DNA from: Onchocerca volvulus
Taxonomy: Eukaryota; Nematoda; Chromadorea; Rhabditida; Onchocercidae
Reading direction: 5' to 3'
Assembly (NCBI GenBank): GCA_000499405.2
Contig: HG738139.1
Coordinates: forward strand, 1,492,170 to 1,556,169
Length of the DNA: 64,000 nt
Shown: positions 43,059 to 56,895 of the stretch, piece by piece
Position numbering within the stretch: the first letter of the stretch is position 1
Layout of the letters: the number at the start of each line of letters is the position of its first letter
Made by a program: the position numbers and the translations under genes
The notes under the pieces: generated by a model
The model's database searches: none
What the model was told of the DNA's origin: nothing
Seen by the model: the letters and a program-made list of their open reading frames with translations, nothing else

Positions 43059-46000
43059 ATGCCTTCGGATGCCAAAAAACGACGTGATGCAGCAAAGAAA
43101 CAAGCAGCTAAGAATCGTAATAAAGTTCGAGATCAAAAATTGGTAGGTATGATAATTAATGATTTGAATATTTTCTTAAATTTTCGGCAAATGAAGTATA
43201 CTATAATACAACTAAAGTATAATTTTTATGTAAACTTTAAAATACTATATAAATATATAAAGTAAATAGTGATAATGCATAGGACAATATTTGTATAATA
43301 TTTATGATATTTATATGAAATTTTTTTCCGTATGATATTTATTTACATCACAACCTAATCTAGAATATACATTAGTACTATATTTAGATAAAGTTTGAAA
43401 TATGAACAGTGTGGTATCTTGCATGCAGTTGGATAAGTTATGTAGTACAAATATATGAAATTTCATCAGTAATTTAATTAAGTGAGAGATTAAAGAATAA
43501 TTGTGTATTATATCAATGTAGATACTATACGAATATTGTAATATGCTTCGCATTTTTGAACATTTAGTGGAATGGATATTTGGCTTAGCTAATTTGCATA
43601 ATTGATCAAAAAGAACTGTTATTGTAAGATTCTTACAACGGCAATTATATGACCGTTTTAATAGAAATTATATTGCGTGGAAGAAATTTCTCGTAAAATT
43701 ATATCACTAGTCAGACATTGACATTTAAATGTACCAGTCATATAATCCTTATATTGTATATCCGTTGTAAGTTTTCAGACAATATATTTTCAGGAGAATA
43801 ACGAAGGTATCGGGTCACCTACTCGAGAGCAAAGCCCACATATGCAAAATGGTGGTAATTGTTTATTAAATCTCATTGATTATTTCTTGCCACTCACATT
43901 GTCAGTGAAAAGTATGATGATAAAAAGTGACAAATACTACTGTAAAATGTAGTAAAAGTGCTACACTTTATAGTATAGTTTCGAATGTAATGGAGGTTTT
44001 ACGTTTTCCAACGAAAAATGAGAGTTGTTGGAAGCGTTTAGATTTTCTAATCAGGTCCTGAAATTTTTCTTTTTGACATAAGATGAAAGATCACTAAGAA
44101 TTGTAGAATATTAAGTTGGATTAATAAGTGGCTATGCATTGCAGGTACTCCCATAGCAGTTCCATCTGTGGATGATGTTATTGATGTAGCTGCTGCGATG
44201 CTTGAAAAATTGGAATTGGAAAATGCGAAGGCAAGATCAGTTGCTGGAGCATTAACTTCCCATCCATTGTAATTTTTTTTTAAATTTTACTTTACTTAGA
44301 AAGTTTGAGACGAAAATACTTCGAAGTAATTTTGGCAAGAGGATTGTGACGGAACTGCCTAAATTTTTAAAATAGGGTTAAATATATTGGAAATAGATCG
44401 CTTTTCTAAAGCTTCATTTTAGTTAGTTTTGCATAAATGCGAAGAAATTCTCGATAGTCTTCTGCTGAAATTAGAATTTTTTCGTGAATTTTGTAGAAAT
44501 CATCAAATTCAGATCTATGGATCTCAAAATAGAAGGACTAACGGTGACATTTCATGGACGTGAAATTGTAACGGACACAAAACTTGAATTGAACATGGGA
44601 CGTCGTTATGGTCTTATCGGTTTAAATGGAAGTGGTTAGTCTAAAATGTTTTTTAGAAAAAAAAAATAAAGAAACTCATTGTTAATTTATCAATTTGTAA
44701 CTTAACAGTTTCTTACTGACTTATTTTAGGAAAATCTACTTTAATGCAAGCAATATTTCGTCGAGAAGTGCCAATTCCTGATCACGTGGATATGTTTTTA
44801 GTGTCTCGTGAAATGGCTGCTTGTAATGATAGTGCCCTAAAGGTATGTATATTTTAAATAGGATTTTGAATAATTTGAGCTATCATAAGTTTAATAAACG
44901 CAACAAAACGAAATGAATTGCAACTTAGCCAGAAGTCATTCAGGTTGTATGTGACGTTGATGAACAGAGAAAAGCACTCGAGAAGCAAGCTGAGGAACTG
45001 GCGGCTTCATCGGATGATGGTTTGTAATTTTCGTATATTATGGTTCAGAAATATTTCATTGGTCGAAACATATCTAGGCATCTATTTTACAGAAAGTCAG
45101 GAAAAGTTATTGGATATCTATGATCGTCTAGAAGAAATGGATGCTGATAGAGCAGAGGCAAAGGCTGCCGAAATATTACATGGTCTTGGTTTCACCAGGC
45201 AAATGATGCTTAAGAAATGCAAGGATTTTTCAGGTCTGCATAAATTTTGGTTTTTTTTTTTCTCTTTTTTTTGTTATTCATCATAGAATTAGAATCTAGT
45301 TACAAATTCAGGTTATGAGCGGCGTTATACTGTGTATTCTAGGAGGTTGGCGAATGCGAATTGCATTAGCACGAGCGCTATATCTGAAACCATCATTACT
45401 ATTACTAGACGAACCGACCAATCATCTTGATTTGGAAGCTTGTGTATGGCTTGAAAAAGAACTTGCTGCGTATGTTGAACTTTTTGCATCTAAATTTTTT
45501 GATCATTGACTAATATAATAATTTTCGATGAAATCTAACATTTCCATAATAATTACAAATAGTTTTTGTCGACGTGTAATTTTCTAACATACTTCTATAC
45601 TACAATTCACGTGATAGTCAAATTAATCAAACTTTTAATATCTCTATTCCTCCTTTCTTTTGAAGAAGATGGCAGGAATTCAAGGCATTATGATTTCGTT
45701 ATTTGATCTTTTCACTAAAATGATGAAATTGCAATTCTTTCCAATTTAAGGTACAAAAGAACTTTACTGATCATTTCACATTCACAAGATTTCATGAATG
45801 GTGTCTGTACAAATATCATTCATTTGTTCCAAAAGAAATTAGAATACTATGGAGTGAGTTTTAATATTTAATATATATTCATTGCTTCTTTATTTTTTTC
45901 TAATTTTTTGGGATTGGCGTCTCAAGTTCAAGAAGGAAAGAAGGAGAGTGAGAACTGTTGTAACTTGGACTGTATTATGCGCTTTGATCTAACTGTCTAC

Positions 46001-48122
46001 GAAATGCACTTTGAATATTATTGAATATTACTTAAATAGTTATTTTGAATATCACTTGAATATTAATTTTTTTTTGAACATAACTTTTTTTAGAGAGAAG
46101 ATCACAGTGTCAGCTGTTAAGTCATTTATTCGTTTGTTAGAAATTATTAGTAAGAACAAAAATTAATGAGTAGTGAAAATATTTTCAGGGTAATTATGAT
46201 ACATATGTACGTACGCGAACCGAATTGCTAGAAAATCAAATGAAACGTTACAAATGGGAGCAAGACCAGTTACAACACATGAAAGTTAGTAATTTTCTGT
46301 TTGTTTTTGTTTCATTTGAGGTTATTTTCGTTTCATCCATTAATTTACGAATTATATATATGTTGAATTGATAGGTTAAATCATTTGAATAAAATTTCAT
46401 CTAAAATTTTGTGCAGGAATATATCGCTAGGTTTGGGCATGGTAGCGCCAAACTTGCCCGTCAAGCTCAAAGCAAAGAGAAAACAATGGCTAAGATGGTA
46501 GCTGTTGGATTGACCGAAAAAGTTGTTACCGAGAAGGTTGATTTTATGCATTTGGGTTGTATTTTCTGGTGCTATAAATTTCTTTGTTACAGTTAAAGAG
46601 CAGGTTGTGATTTTTGTTCACTTTTCAGGTAAAACAATTTTATTTTTTCGATCCGGGTACAATTCCACCTCCAGTTATAATGGTGCAACATGTATCTTTT
46701 CAGTATAATGAAAAAACTGTAAGTACTCTTTTGTCTTGGAAAAAATTGATTTTTCAGTTGGAATCAAAGTTTGCTTTCCTAAAAAGATTGGATGTTAATA
46801 GTTTTCTCGAAAAAGGTTTTGCAATAAAAAATTAGATCTATTGACTACGAATTGATTGAAAAAAGTGCTTAAATATTGAACAGAACGCCTGCGTTATTAG
46901 TTTCAAAACTTGATAACTGAAGAATCAGAAGTATTGACTGTATGTTTCAGCCATTAATTTATAAAGATCTCGACTTTGGAATAGATCTTGATACTCGTAT
47001 TGCCCTGGTTGGGCCAAATGGAGCAGGGAAATCAACGTTGTTGAAGTTGATATCAGGCGATGTAATGCCATCAAATGGCCTTATAAGGCGTCATTCACAT
47101 TGCAAAATGGGACGCTATCATCAGGTTTGTTGAGTGATGAGAATAAAATAAACAATAGCTAGAATTTTTTTTTTTTCGAGTTTAGGTTTTCAATAATTAC
47201 ATCAGATTTCTCATTCTGATATTTTTAACCTTTCTCCATCAATTTCAGTGTGATACTTCATTAAATAATGTTAAATAACTTATTTCTGCTGTTCAATTTT
47301 GTGATTAATTTGTAGCATTTGCACGAAGAATTACCGCTGGAAAAGTCTGCCTTGGAATATTTGATGATGTCATTTCCGGAAGTTAAAGAGAAAGAGGAGA
47401 TGAGGAAAATTATCGGACGTTATGGATTGACTGGGAGAGAGCAGGTATATTCATAGATCAATTATAAGGTTTACAAATTCCAAGATTTCCTATCTTTATA
47501 ATTTTACTGTTTATACAATTATTCATTTCCAGTATACGGCTACCTTAGTTTCTTCGGATGGCTGTTTCATTTCTCTTCGTTGTTAGGTCAGTTTTTATAG
47601 GTTTGCCCGATGAAGCAACTGTCAGATGGACAACGATGTAGAGTATCATTTGCTTGGTTGGCTTGGCAGCAACCGCACCTTTTATTGCTCGATGAACCTA
47701 CCAATCATTTAGATTTGGAAAGTATTGATGCATTAGCAGAAGCAATTAATTGTTTTCGAGGAGGAATGATTCTCGTTTCGCACGATTTTCGTTTAGTACA
47801 CCAGGTAGGTTTTTTATTGGATTAGTATCGCTGGATTATTCTTCTTTTGTCGATGTTTAGTTGATACAAATCATCAATATACATACCAAGTTTACTTGGA
47901 TAGCATCATCAATATTGCTCGTTAATGTTAGTGCATCGCTGTTAATGTAACGTGATGATTCTGTCATTGAAATATTTGGGCATTTTTCGTTTTTAGGTAG
48001 CTGAAGAGATATGGGTATGTGATAAGCAAACAATCACTAAATGGGATGGAGATATTTTCACATACAAAGATCATTTACGTAAAGCAATTGAGAAAAATTG
48101 TTCCGAAGTGGTGGAGAGATAG
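43059..48122 (+). CDS. abcf-2: ABC-F ATPase, ABCF2 type
   Basis: Multi-exon gene for a soluble tandem-ATPase protein of the ABC-F family, which acts in ribosome-linked processes and has no membrane domain. The basic N-terminus [20 protein letters not shown] is the ABCF2 form. NBD1: Walker A GLNGSGKST, signature [15 protein letters not shown], Walker [13 protein letters not shown], switch histidine [10 protein letters not shown]. The linker ([20 protein letters not shown], with [20 protein letters not shown]) is typical of ABCF2. NBD2: [35 protein letters not shown] and [10 protein letters not shown]. The C-terminus ends ...NCSEVVER before TAG at 48120-48122, shorter than the human tail. All ATPase motifs are intact. 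An acceptor (TTTCAG at about 43024) lies 34 nt before the start. Exon edges in the 44.9-45.3 kb area are approximate. Confidence 0.95.
43632..43771. repeat. 140-bp inverted-repeat element in an ABCF2 intron (MITE-like)
   Basis: The termini CTTACAACGG (43632-43641) and CCGTTGTAAG (43762-43771) are perfect inverted repeats. A second nested pair, ATTATATGAC (43644-43653) and GTCATATAAT (43737-43746), lies inside. Size and terminal inverted repeats fit a small non-autonomous DNA element. No clear target duplication was seen. Confidence 0.45.
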
Positions 48123-49971
48123 TACTTCTTTATCCTGATTTCTTTACTAATTTGTGTTGCATTATAAGGTTTGTTCTAATGACAAGATTAACATTAACAT
48201 TTATCATCAATGAAATGGTAAAAAAAAATATTAATAAAGTAAATGTTAATCTTTTTGTTCGCTTTATTTGAAAGTATTTTGTTCATGGCAGCAACTTTGG
48301 CTCAATTCTTATTGCGATTCTTAATTTCTAAATATCTCTCATTGTTTTTCTTAACTCCTTTTTTCTAGACATATATTGTATTTTTGATTCTTATGACAAT
48401 GAATTGTGAATTTCAGTGAAATCTCAAGAAAATATCTCGAAATGCGCTGTTATTAACTGATAGGTGAATATGTCTATTACATACACCATGTTTTTCTTTT
48501 ATTTCTTTTTGGGAAAATGATAAACATTGTTGATTTATTCGTAAATGGAAAAATTAGAACAAATCACTTTATGATCCCTTATCATAAATGATCGTGGATA
48601 CAATTTATAGTAGTTGTTAAAGAGATTTAAAGATTGCAGGCGCTGTTATGTTAGGAAATATGAATCTGATAGCAACCACATTATGATCATTAATTTCTGA
48701 AAGATGATATAATCAACAGAGCTTTTTTGCATGAAACGAGCAACTAAATGATCTATCAAATGCTACCGGTTCAGAAATTCGGTATCAGTCTTATTTGTAA
48801 TCTGTTATCAATTATATATACGATCAGGAAGGAATATATTAAATAGTATATCTTCAGTTTAGATTTTTCATCAGAAAATTAGATATTTAATAATGAAATT
48901 TTCGAAAATTTGCTGGTCATATTTCTTTTTCCCGCAGATGCTAAATTCATGTCGAATTTTCTTTTTCTTATCAAATTCGTGTCACATAGTCGAACTTTAA
49001 CCCAAACTTCATACTTTTAATTTTACAATATTAGATTTCATTAAGTTTTTATTTTTCATCATATTTGATTAATGAATTTCACTTCTTATCAGCAAAATTT
49101 TAAATTTAGTATCAATCCATTGATAAAATGAATCGGAAATGATGGAAAGAGAGAGGGGAAAGGTGAATGAAAAAATTTGGAAAATTTCTCGAATTTTTTC
49201 TCATTTTTGTCTGTTCATTTAATCAAACAAATTAACGGAAACTATTAGACAAAGAGAAGAGATTAAAAGGCACCGCAAATGGAATGTATTGGAATACCTA
49301 TCATTTCATTTAGTCAATTTGATAAAATAAATGATAGGTAGAGACAAGGAGAAAAGTTTAGATAAATTTTGTGACACAAATGAATTCCAGTTGAAAAAAT
49401 TCGAAAAACGATGTAATATTATATGATGATCGACGAAAATTCCTCGATAAGTCGTCATCAAGTCTCTTTGTTCATTTTATTTGGAAAGCAAGGGAAGAAA
49501 TGATATACGAAAAGAAAGGGGAAGAGAAAGAAAGAAAGAGGGAGAGAGAGAGAGCGGGGGAAATAATTAAAATATTCTACTTTGTAAAATTGGAACACAT
49601 ATTTCAATTTCTTTATTGTAATACAATGCTAAATATTCATGTATTTTTGATTATCATCATTATTTTAACTAATATTCCTTTTCACATCTTCATTTTTTTT
49701 TTTTTTTTTAAATTGAACAGCGGAAATTTAAATTTCAATTAACACGAATATATGAATAACTCGGGGAAAAAAATGAGAAAAAAAAAGAACACAAAGAAAT
49801 TCAATAAAGAAATTTTAAATTTGTTTTGAAATTGAATAAAGGAAATTGAATTCAATGAAATTAAATAGTGAAAAGCCAATTCTTCTAAAAATGAAGAGTA
49901 AAATTTAAGTTTTATGGAATTGAGCAATATAGGAATTCCAATTTTTTTGAAAAAAAAAAAAAGAAAAAAGT

Positions 49972-50059
49972 GGTTTATCTGATGAATGATATCCGGTTTT
50001 TGTCATTTTACAATGGCACATGGAATGGCAAAAACCGGAAATCATCCATCAGATAAACC
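49972..50059. ncRNA. 88-nt hairpin, pre-microRNA-like
   Basis: The left arm 49972-50007 and right arm 50024-50059 are both 36 nt and pair along their whole length with only two mismatches (A/C and A/A) and one G-U wobble on the plus strand. They enclose a 16-nt loop. GGTTTATCTGATG pairs perfectly with CATCAGATAAACC, and CCGGTTTTTG with CAAAAACCGG. Length, stem size and interior mismatches fit an animal microRNA precursor. I do not recognise a known seed. A small inverted-repeat transposon is the main alternative, and the transcribed strand is unknown. Confidence 0.5.
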
Positions 50060-52406
50060 GTATCTTTGATAAAATTGGTATTCCATAATCGATAATATTG
50101 GAATTCATTAAATTCATGCAAACACAGAAAATTTTTTTTCTTTTTTTTGAACAATTTGATGATTATTTGCATATCATGCACATGTAAATATTATTTATCA
50201 TTGAAATTAATGAATAATAAACTTTCGAAAATGCTAAATTCAAATAAAAAAAGATCAAAAAATCGCATTAACGACTAAATTGAAACAATGTCCTATAAAA
50301 ACACTGAGAATTATAAGGCAATAATGTCTTCTTTTTCAATTAAATTTTCGTTTAATTATTACTGTATTTCTTTAAATATTTCTTAAATATTCGATTTTTC
50401 AAATAAAATTGAATTTAGCTGTTAAATTTCGAGTTTTTCATAATTCATATTTCTTGAGATATTCGATTCTAATTAAAGTTTGGAATACTTTTACCTTGAA
50501 AAAAAATTGGAAAATGAAACTAATAAAATTGCAGCACAAATTAAAAGGTCAAATAAAAATGATCGAAGAAATTGGAAGATGTTATTATAAGGTCTTTAAA
50601 AGTTTGATTCAATTAATTATTGTAATTGGAAAATTAAAAAATTTATTAAAAAATTTTGTTTGAAAAACTCAATTTATTTAGGTTAAAATTTACTTAAAAA
50701 TTTGTTGAGCAAATACAAAAGTATATTATTTGAAAGACGAAAATTTAATTCTCTTTGGATTGTTACAAAATTGAACCATCTTTTCCACATTATGAATTAG
50801 AATAAAATTTAAAAAAAAGACTTCAAAAATTACAAATACTTATAAACCATTCAAAAATGTGATGAATTGATTTGAAAATTCGTTTTATTTTTCAACTACA
50901 TTTCTATTTCACATTTCCAATTATTTTTTGAACTTGTTATTCTTCTTTTTCTTACTTCATCATATTTCAAAATTTGTCAAATTACTTATTACGTAAGTTG
51001 ACGAATTTTAGAATATTTGATTCCTAAAAATAATATACCAATTTAAATATTTAAATGAAAATTGAAATTTTTTTAAAAGAATGATGCAAAACAAGTTTCA
51101 ATATGAAAAACTATATATATTTTTTTGATTCAAACAGACTTATTAAATTATAAATACTTTTTGATTGAGATGATAAGAAATTTGCCATTTTTATCTTTTG
51201 TAATGTATTTCAAATTTAAATAATCATTCAAAAAATTATAGCAAAAATTAATATTGCAAAAAAGTATAGCATTATAATTTTATTCTGAAGAAGCTAAAAA
51301 GGTAAGCCTAATGATGCATAAATGAATAAGAATTGAAAACTTTTCATTTGATTTTTCTATAATTAATATTGGAAATGGATTATTTACCATTTCAATAATA
51401 ATAAATAAATAATTTGTGGAAAGAGAAATTTAAAAAAAAAAAATGACAGTGGCTAATGGTATAATTGAAATTTGCAAAAATATCGGAACCGAATTAAACA
51501 CTTTATTTCGGAGCAAAATGAAGTAATTACTCAAAAATATCAGAATAAACAATTATCAGGTAAAATTTTTAATTTTCCTGAAAGGTAATTTTCAGTTTTT
51601 AATATTTAAATGATACATGTAAGTGATCATTCATCATTCTTGATTAATATAAAAATAACTAAGCAAGAGAATCGATGAAACTGATTTGTGTGTGAAATTA
51701 CGAAAATTATTCTGCCATGCTGAGTTTTTCGAGACAAAAAAAAACAAAAAAAAAAAAAAAAACTTGAAAATTTGTTCTCCACTATAGAAAATGATGCTTA
51801 GGCTAAATAATATTTGCAAATTTAAATAGCTTTCTCATAGCGATGATTTTGCAAGCAAAAAATCTTTAATAATAATCTAAATTGATTTTAAAATAATATT
51901 TAAATAAAAATACCTGACAGATTGCATGAATTTTATTTTTACTGTAGTAAAATTTTTTAATCATTAAAATTACATTCCAAATTATTACTTATTTAATTAG
52001 AAGTCATTATTTAATAACTAAAAATTTTATTTTATCATGATAATATCGCAGAATTTGCTAATTTTAGGATTTATTCCAAATTTGTGATATCGCCAAAGTA
52101 TTAATTTTTTTTTTCGATTGGTAAAGATATATTCCTAAAAGGAAGAAAAAGCTGGCAAATTTTAAAGAAGTTTAAGAAAAATTGGAAAAAAAAAGGTTAG
52201 AATAAATTAAAATATCGATATCAACAAGTACTTCTATTAGAAATTTCGAACTTGAAAAATTTTAAATATCAAAAGTTGGAAAAAAAAGTCAAATTTTCAA
52301 CTCTTTCAGAAGTTCTGCATCGAAAAGAAATGATTAATGTTTTGTCGATATCACAAATTTGGAATTAATTCTAAAATTGGCAAATTATGCGATATTAATT
52401 GTGCGA

Positions 52407-52589
<183 letters not shown>

Positions 52590-53034
52590 CATTAGCAGTT
52601 AGTTAATTAATGAATTCCAATTAATTAACTGATAATTTGGAATGAAATCATTTTTAGCTTTACTATATTGATGTTTGCTTCAAACATTTTAAAATAATTA
52701 ATTGATTTAATGAAACGTATAAATTTTTACAATTTAAAAAATATTTGCTTCAATGAATTGGAATTTTATTATTTGAGCACGGAAAAATTTTAAAAATTTT
52801 CTTAATTTTTCGGCTAATTTTTTCTTTCTTTTTTTTTTTGTTCCAATGAAAATAAATCACATTGCGTAATAAATTTGGATATTTTACGTAAATTTCAATG
52901 AACTTAATTCTTATTGAAACAAAAGAATTAAATTCTAATTGTTTATTTGAATTGTAATATTTTAGATAACATTAAGCAACATTGAAGAGATTGATTAAAT
53001 GATTAACTTTAAGCTTGTTGGCTAGAACTCAACA

Positions 53035-53232
53035 ACTTGGTCTAGGCCAATGTGTTATATAAAAAAAAAAAATCATGTATGCATATAATCTTAAAAACCT
53101 AGACCAATGTTTGGCTATCATATATGTGCATAATTTATAAAGCCTAGGCCAGTGTATAACTATCATTTATATGTGCAAACTGCAAAAGCTTAGGCCAATT
53201 TATTCATCATGTATGTATGTTTGTAAACTATA
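53035..53232. repeat. Four-copy tandem repeat, unit about 46-62 bp
   Basis: Four degenerate units each start with a C(C/T)TAG(G/A)CCA-like core at 53042 (TCTAGGCCAATGT), about 53098 (CCTAGACCAATGT), 53143 (CCTAGGCCAGTGT) and 53189 (CTTAGGCCAATTT), followed by an AT-rich stretch with ATCATxTATxTGxxxA. No coding or CRISPR character. Confidence 0.75.
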
Positions 53233-56200
53233 AACTTTTTCATAATGAGTTATAAAAATTATAATGAATTAAAAGAAGTATTTATTAAGTATATTACAAG
53301 AGCTTTTTAGTTAAGTTGTGATGAATTAGTTCAATTCAAAGCTTTTACTTTAAAAATTTTTAAAAATAGATTTATTTTAGTCAATAAATTTCCCATTTAA
53401 TTTTATTATTGAAATAAAAAATTTCATTTTTAAAAATATTATAAAAAATTTTCACCATTTCCTAATTATTTTATTCATAAAAATTATTATTTCTTTGCTT
53501 GCTCTGATCCTAAATGTGCTAATTTTGTCATCTAAATTAAAATTAATTTTGAGTAATTTCTGATTAATTTCAATCATATTTTTATATTTTAATATGTCGA
53601 AAAATGTTTCGTCAACAACAATTTTCCATTCAAGCTAAGGCATGAAAAGCAGAAAACATAGTTGGTGTAAAAAAAAAAAAAAGAAACGGAAATTATTTAC
53701 TCGAAAAGAAATTTATTTACCCAAATACCATATGTGTAATCAATCGAATTCCAAAAAGGCGGAGATTTTGTTCCTTCCTTTCTTTTTTTTTTTTTTTTTT
53801 CAATTTTTTGATTAAATGTGACAAAATTACGAACGACTTTAAAATTGGTAGATTTTGTTAGCAGACGACAAGGCGGCGGCGGCAACAAGAACGACTTACG
53901 GGTATGTGTACACGTGAATTCTTCCATCATTAATTAAGATTTATTATTAAAATTTCAATAATGAAGAAACAAAATAATGAAATAAAGCAGGAAGATATTT
54001 TATATAAAATGTTTAAAAATATTAATAATATTAACAATTAATTATTATTAAGAATATTAATAACAAATTATTATTATTATTATTACTATCATGAACTTGT
54101 CAGGTGCAATTTTATTGTACTCATTACAAATACTATTTATCAATTATTATCATTATTATTGCTCAATATGTTATCGATCTATTCATAAAATATTTAAGAT
54201 TAACTTGAAATTTTAATAATAGAACAAAAATAAGAATAGACAAAAATGATTACAAATATTACTGTAATTATTATAGTTATAACTAGTATAACTACTATCA
54301 TTGATTGTTACTACGATCATCAGCTTATCAGATTTAATAGTTTTTTTGATTATGATTACTATTATCAATATCATTATTACTATCACTATTATTATTTCGT
54401 AATGTTTTCTATCTATCCATTGTACTTCTCAATATCACTATAATCTTTGTTAGCAACCATTAATTAATTAATGAATTAACATCTGTAAGCTAAAATCTAA
54501 AAAAAAAAAAAAAAAAAATGAAAAGATTTCTACATGTATTTTTTATACATTTATTAAATTTAACTTCTCTCATTTATTGTCTTCTCATTTCATGCAAAAA
54601 AAATTTCTTTCTTTTTCACTTACAAAATGAAAAAAACAAAATTAGTTAATTCTTTTTTCCCTTAATTTTTGATTTAAAAAAAGAAGATTAAAGAAAAAGA
54701 AAGAAAAAAATTTGGCAAAAAAAAATATTGAAAAATGATTTGTACGCTAAGTCAACTGAATGTAATTGTCTATTTTAGTTAGGAAAACGGAAATTAGATT
54801 TCGTTTAATGGAGCAAATTTGTTTTCACTTTTTTTTTTTTTGATTTTAATCGTTTCAACTTGAAGTTAATTCAATTTTAAATACTTTTCATTATAATAGT
54901 GTATGGATGAGGATTTACAAAATAATTTTGTTATAAAAATAAAAATTAAAATAATAATAAAAGTAATAAAAACTAAGTAAATAAGTAAATAAACAAAAAG
55001 CCAAGGAAAGAATGAAAAAAAACTAAGTATATATAGGGAAAAAAGATATGCAAATACTAAACAAAGTAAGTTTATTGAAGCACATAAAATAAATTTAATA
55101 AAAATTAAAAATACATTTAATAAGAAATAAATAAGCACAAAAATAGATTGCATTATTTATTGAATTTATCGTATTTTGCATTTAAAGTTTAATTGCTCTA
55201 TCGTGTTGGAATGAAATTGAAAGATTAGGATTAGATTTTGATGATACTACTTGTTCAATTTATTTCAAGCTTTTTCGGATATTATTTTCTCTTTTATTTA
55301 GAGCACTTATTAATTATTTTGGTAAGCAAAAGAAAAAAAATTAATGCTAGAAGAAATGAAACTTAAATAGTATGAAAGCGAAAAGTTCAGAAAAATTGAA
55401 ATAATTTAAAAAATTTATAATTTTCTAACAAATGTAAATACGTATGTTCCAACATCAGGAAAAAAAAGAAAAAATGAACGATATTTTTAATATTTTATAA
55501 TGGAAATAATTAACAGGAATGATTTGGAAAATAGTTAGATATATCGTTTAAAAAATAATACAATATAATTAATTTACTGTACAGCAAAAAATTTTTTAGC
55601 ACAAGAAATACCGTATTTTTCTTTAGGTATAACAAAAAAGATACGGTATCTATTGATTTCTGAATTTAAATAAATTTCATTTTTTGTTCAATTTTTTCCT
55701 TTTAAACATGACAAATTTGAGATCAACAAAATGAAGAAATTAAAGTTATTAATGAGTATTGCTAAGACGAAAAATATTACCGATTTCTATTTGCCTATTA
55801 TATTCGAAATAATACATTACTTATCAGTATCCAGAAATTAATACATTCAGTATTGTAGTTGGAATTAAAAATAGAAGAATAAGACGTATTTCAAATACTT
55901 TCGACATCATATAATATTAATATTAATACTGAGGAAAAAGGCAAAGAATATGAAATTTTAGGAAATATATGGAAAGAAAATTATAGAAAAAATTAGACTA
56001 AAATCCGATAAATTCTTTGATCAAAATTTTTTTTTCAAAAAAAAAAAAAATATATCCATACATTTCCAATAAAGATAAGAAAAGATTTCCGATGCATATT
56101 ATATTCATATATTTAAGCTTATCATTGAAAATTCTACTTAAGAAAAATAGCTTTGCCCAAGAATTTAATAATGTCCTTTTTCTCCATTATCACGAAATTT

Positions 56201-56895
56201 TTCTGGTTGTTAGTGAAAATTCCCTGAAATGATAAATATAATAATCTGCTTTTTTTTTTGAGTTTTTAACAAAATATAGCTTATTTCTCGTCAATTTTTC
56301 ACATTTTCTATGATTGAAATAAGCTGAGAATTGCCAAACAACAATAATCGACGAATTAAGTTTGAAGAAAATATCATAAAAAGATGAGCAAATATTTTTA
56401 AATATGAAAAATTTAAGATTTAGAGAAAAATTTTTAGAGTCTGAGAAATGAAATATTCAAAAATAGAATAAAAAAATTAAAACGAATAATATATCAATTC
56501 ATTTTTCTCTATTCACATATAAATATTATGTTTTATGTAGAAATTTATAACTTTTGTCATAATGGAAACATTTTTGACTGAAGCAAAATACTAAAACTTT
56601 CAAAATTATTTCACTTTATTTAATTGATTTGCTAATTAAAAAATTCAATTAATTGTAGATATATCTCAAATAATTCTGATGGAAAATCAAATTTCTAAGC
56701 AGCGATCGACCAAATTTTTAGAACTTCAAAAGTATTTCTTTAATTATTGCAAATAAACGATTTCATCTTTTTTTTTTTTTGTTTTTGACGATTTAAATTC
56801 TTATACAATAGTTTTTATTTTATTACTTAGTCCATTTTAATTCAATTTATGTTCTTATGTAATTCTTACGTACTTTTTTCTTTAGTAATCACATT

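Noticed and set aside
53035..53232. Regularly spaced repeats that could suggest a CRISPR array
   Set aside because: Units are degenerate, spacing varies from about 46 to 62 bp, there are no cas genes, and the genome is eukaryotic.
54866..55153. 95-codon hydrophobic open stretch resembling a membrane protein
   Set aside because: It is the translation of A-rich sequence on the other strand. Leu/Ile/Phe-rich content is expected by composition.
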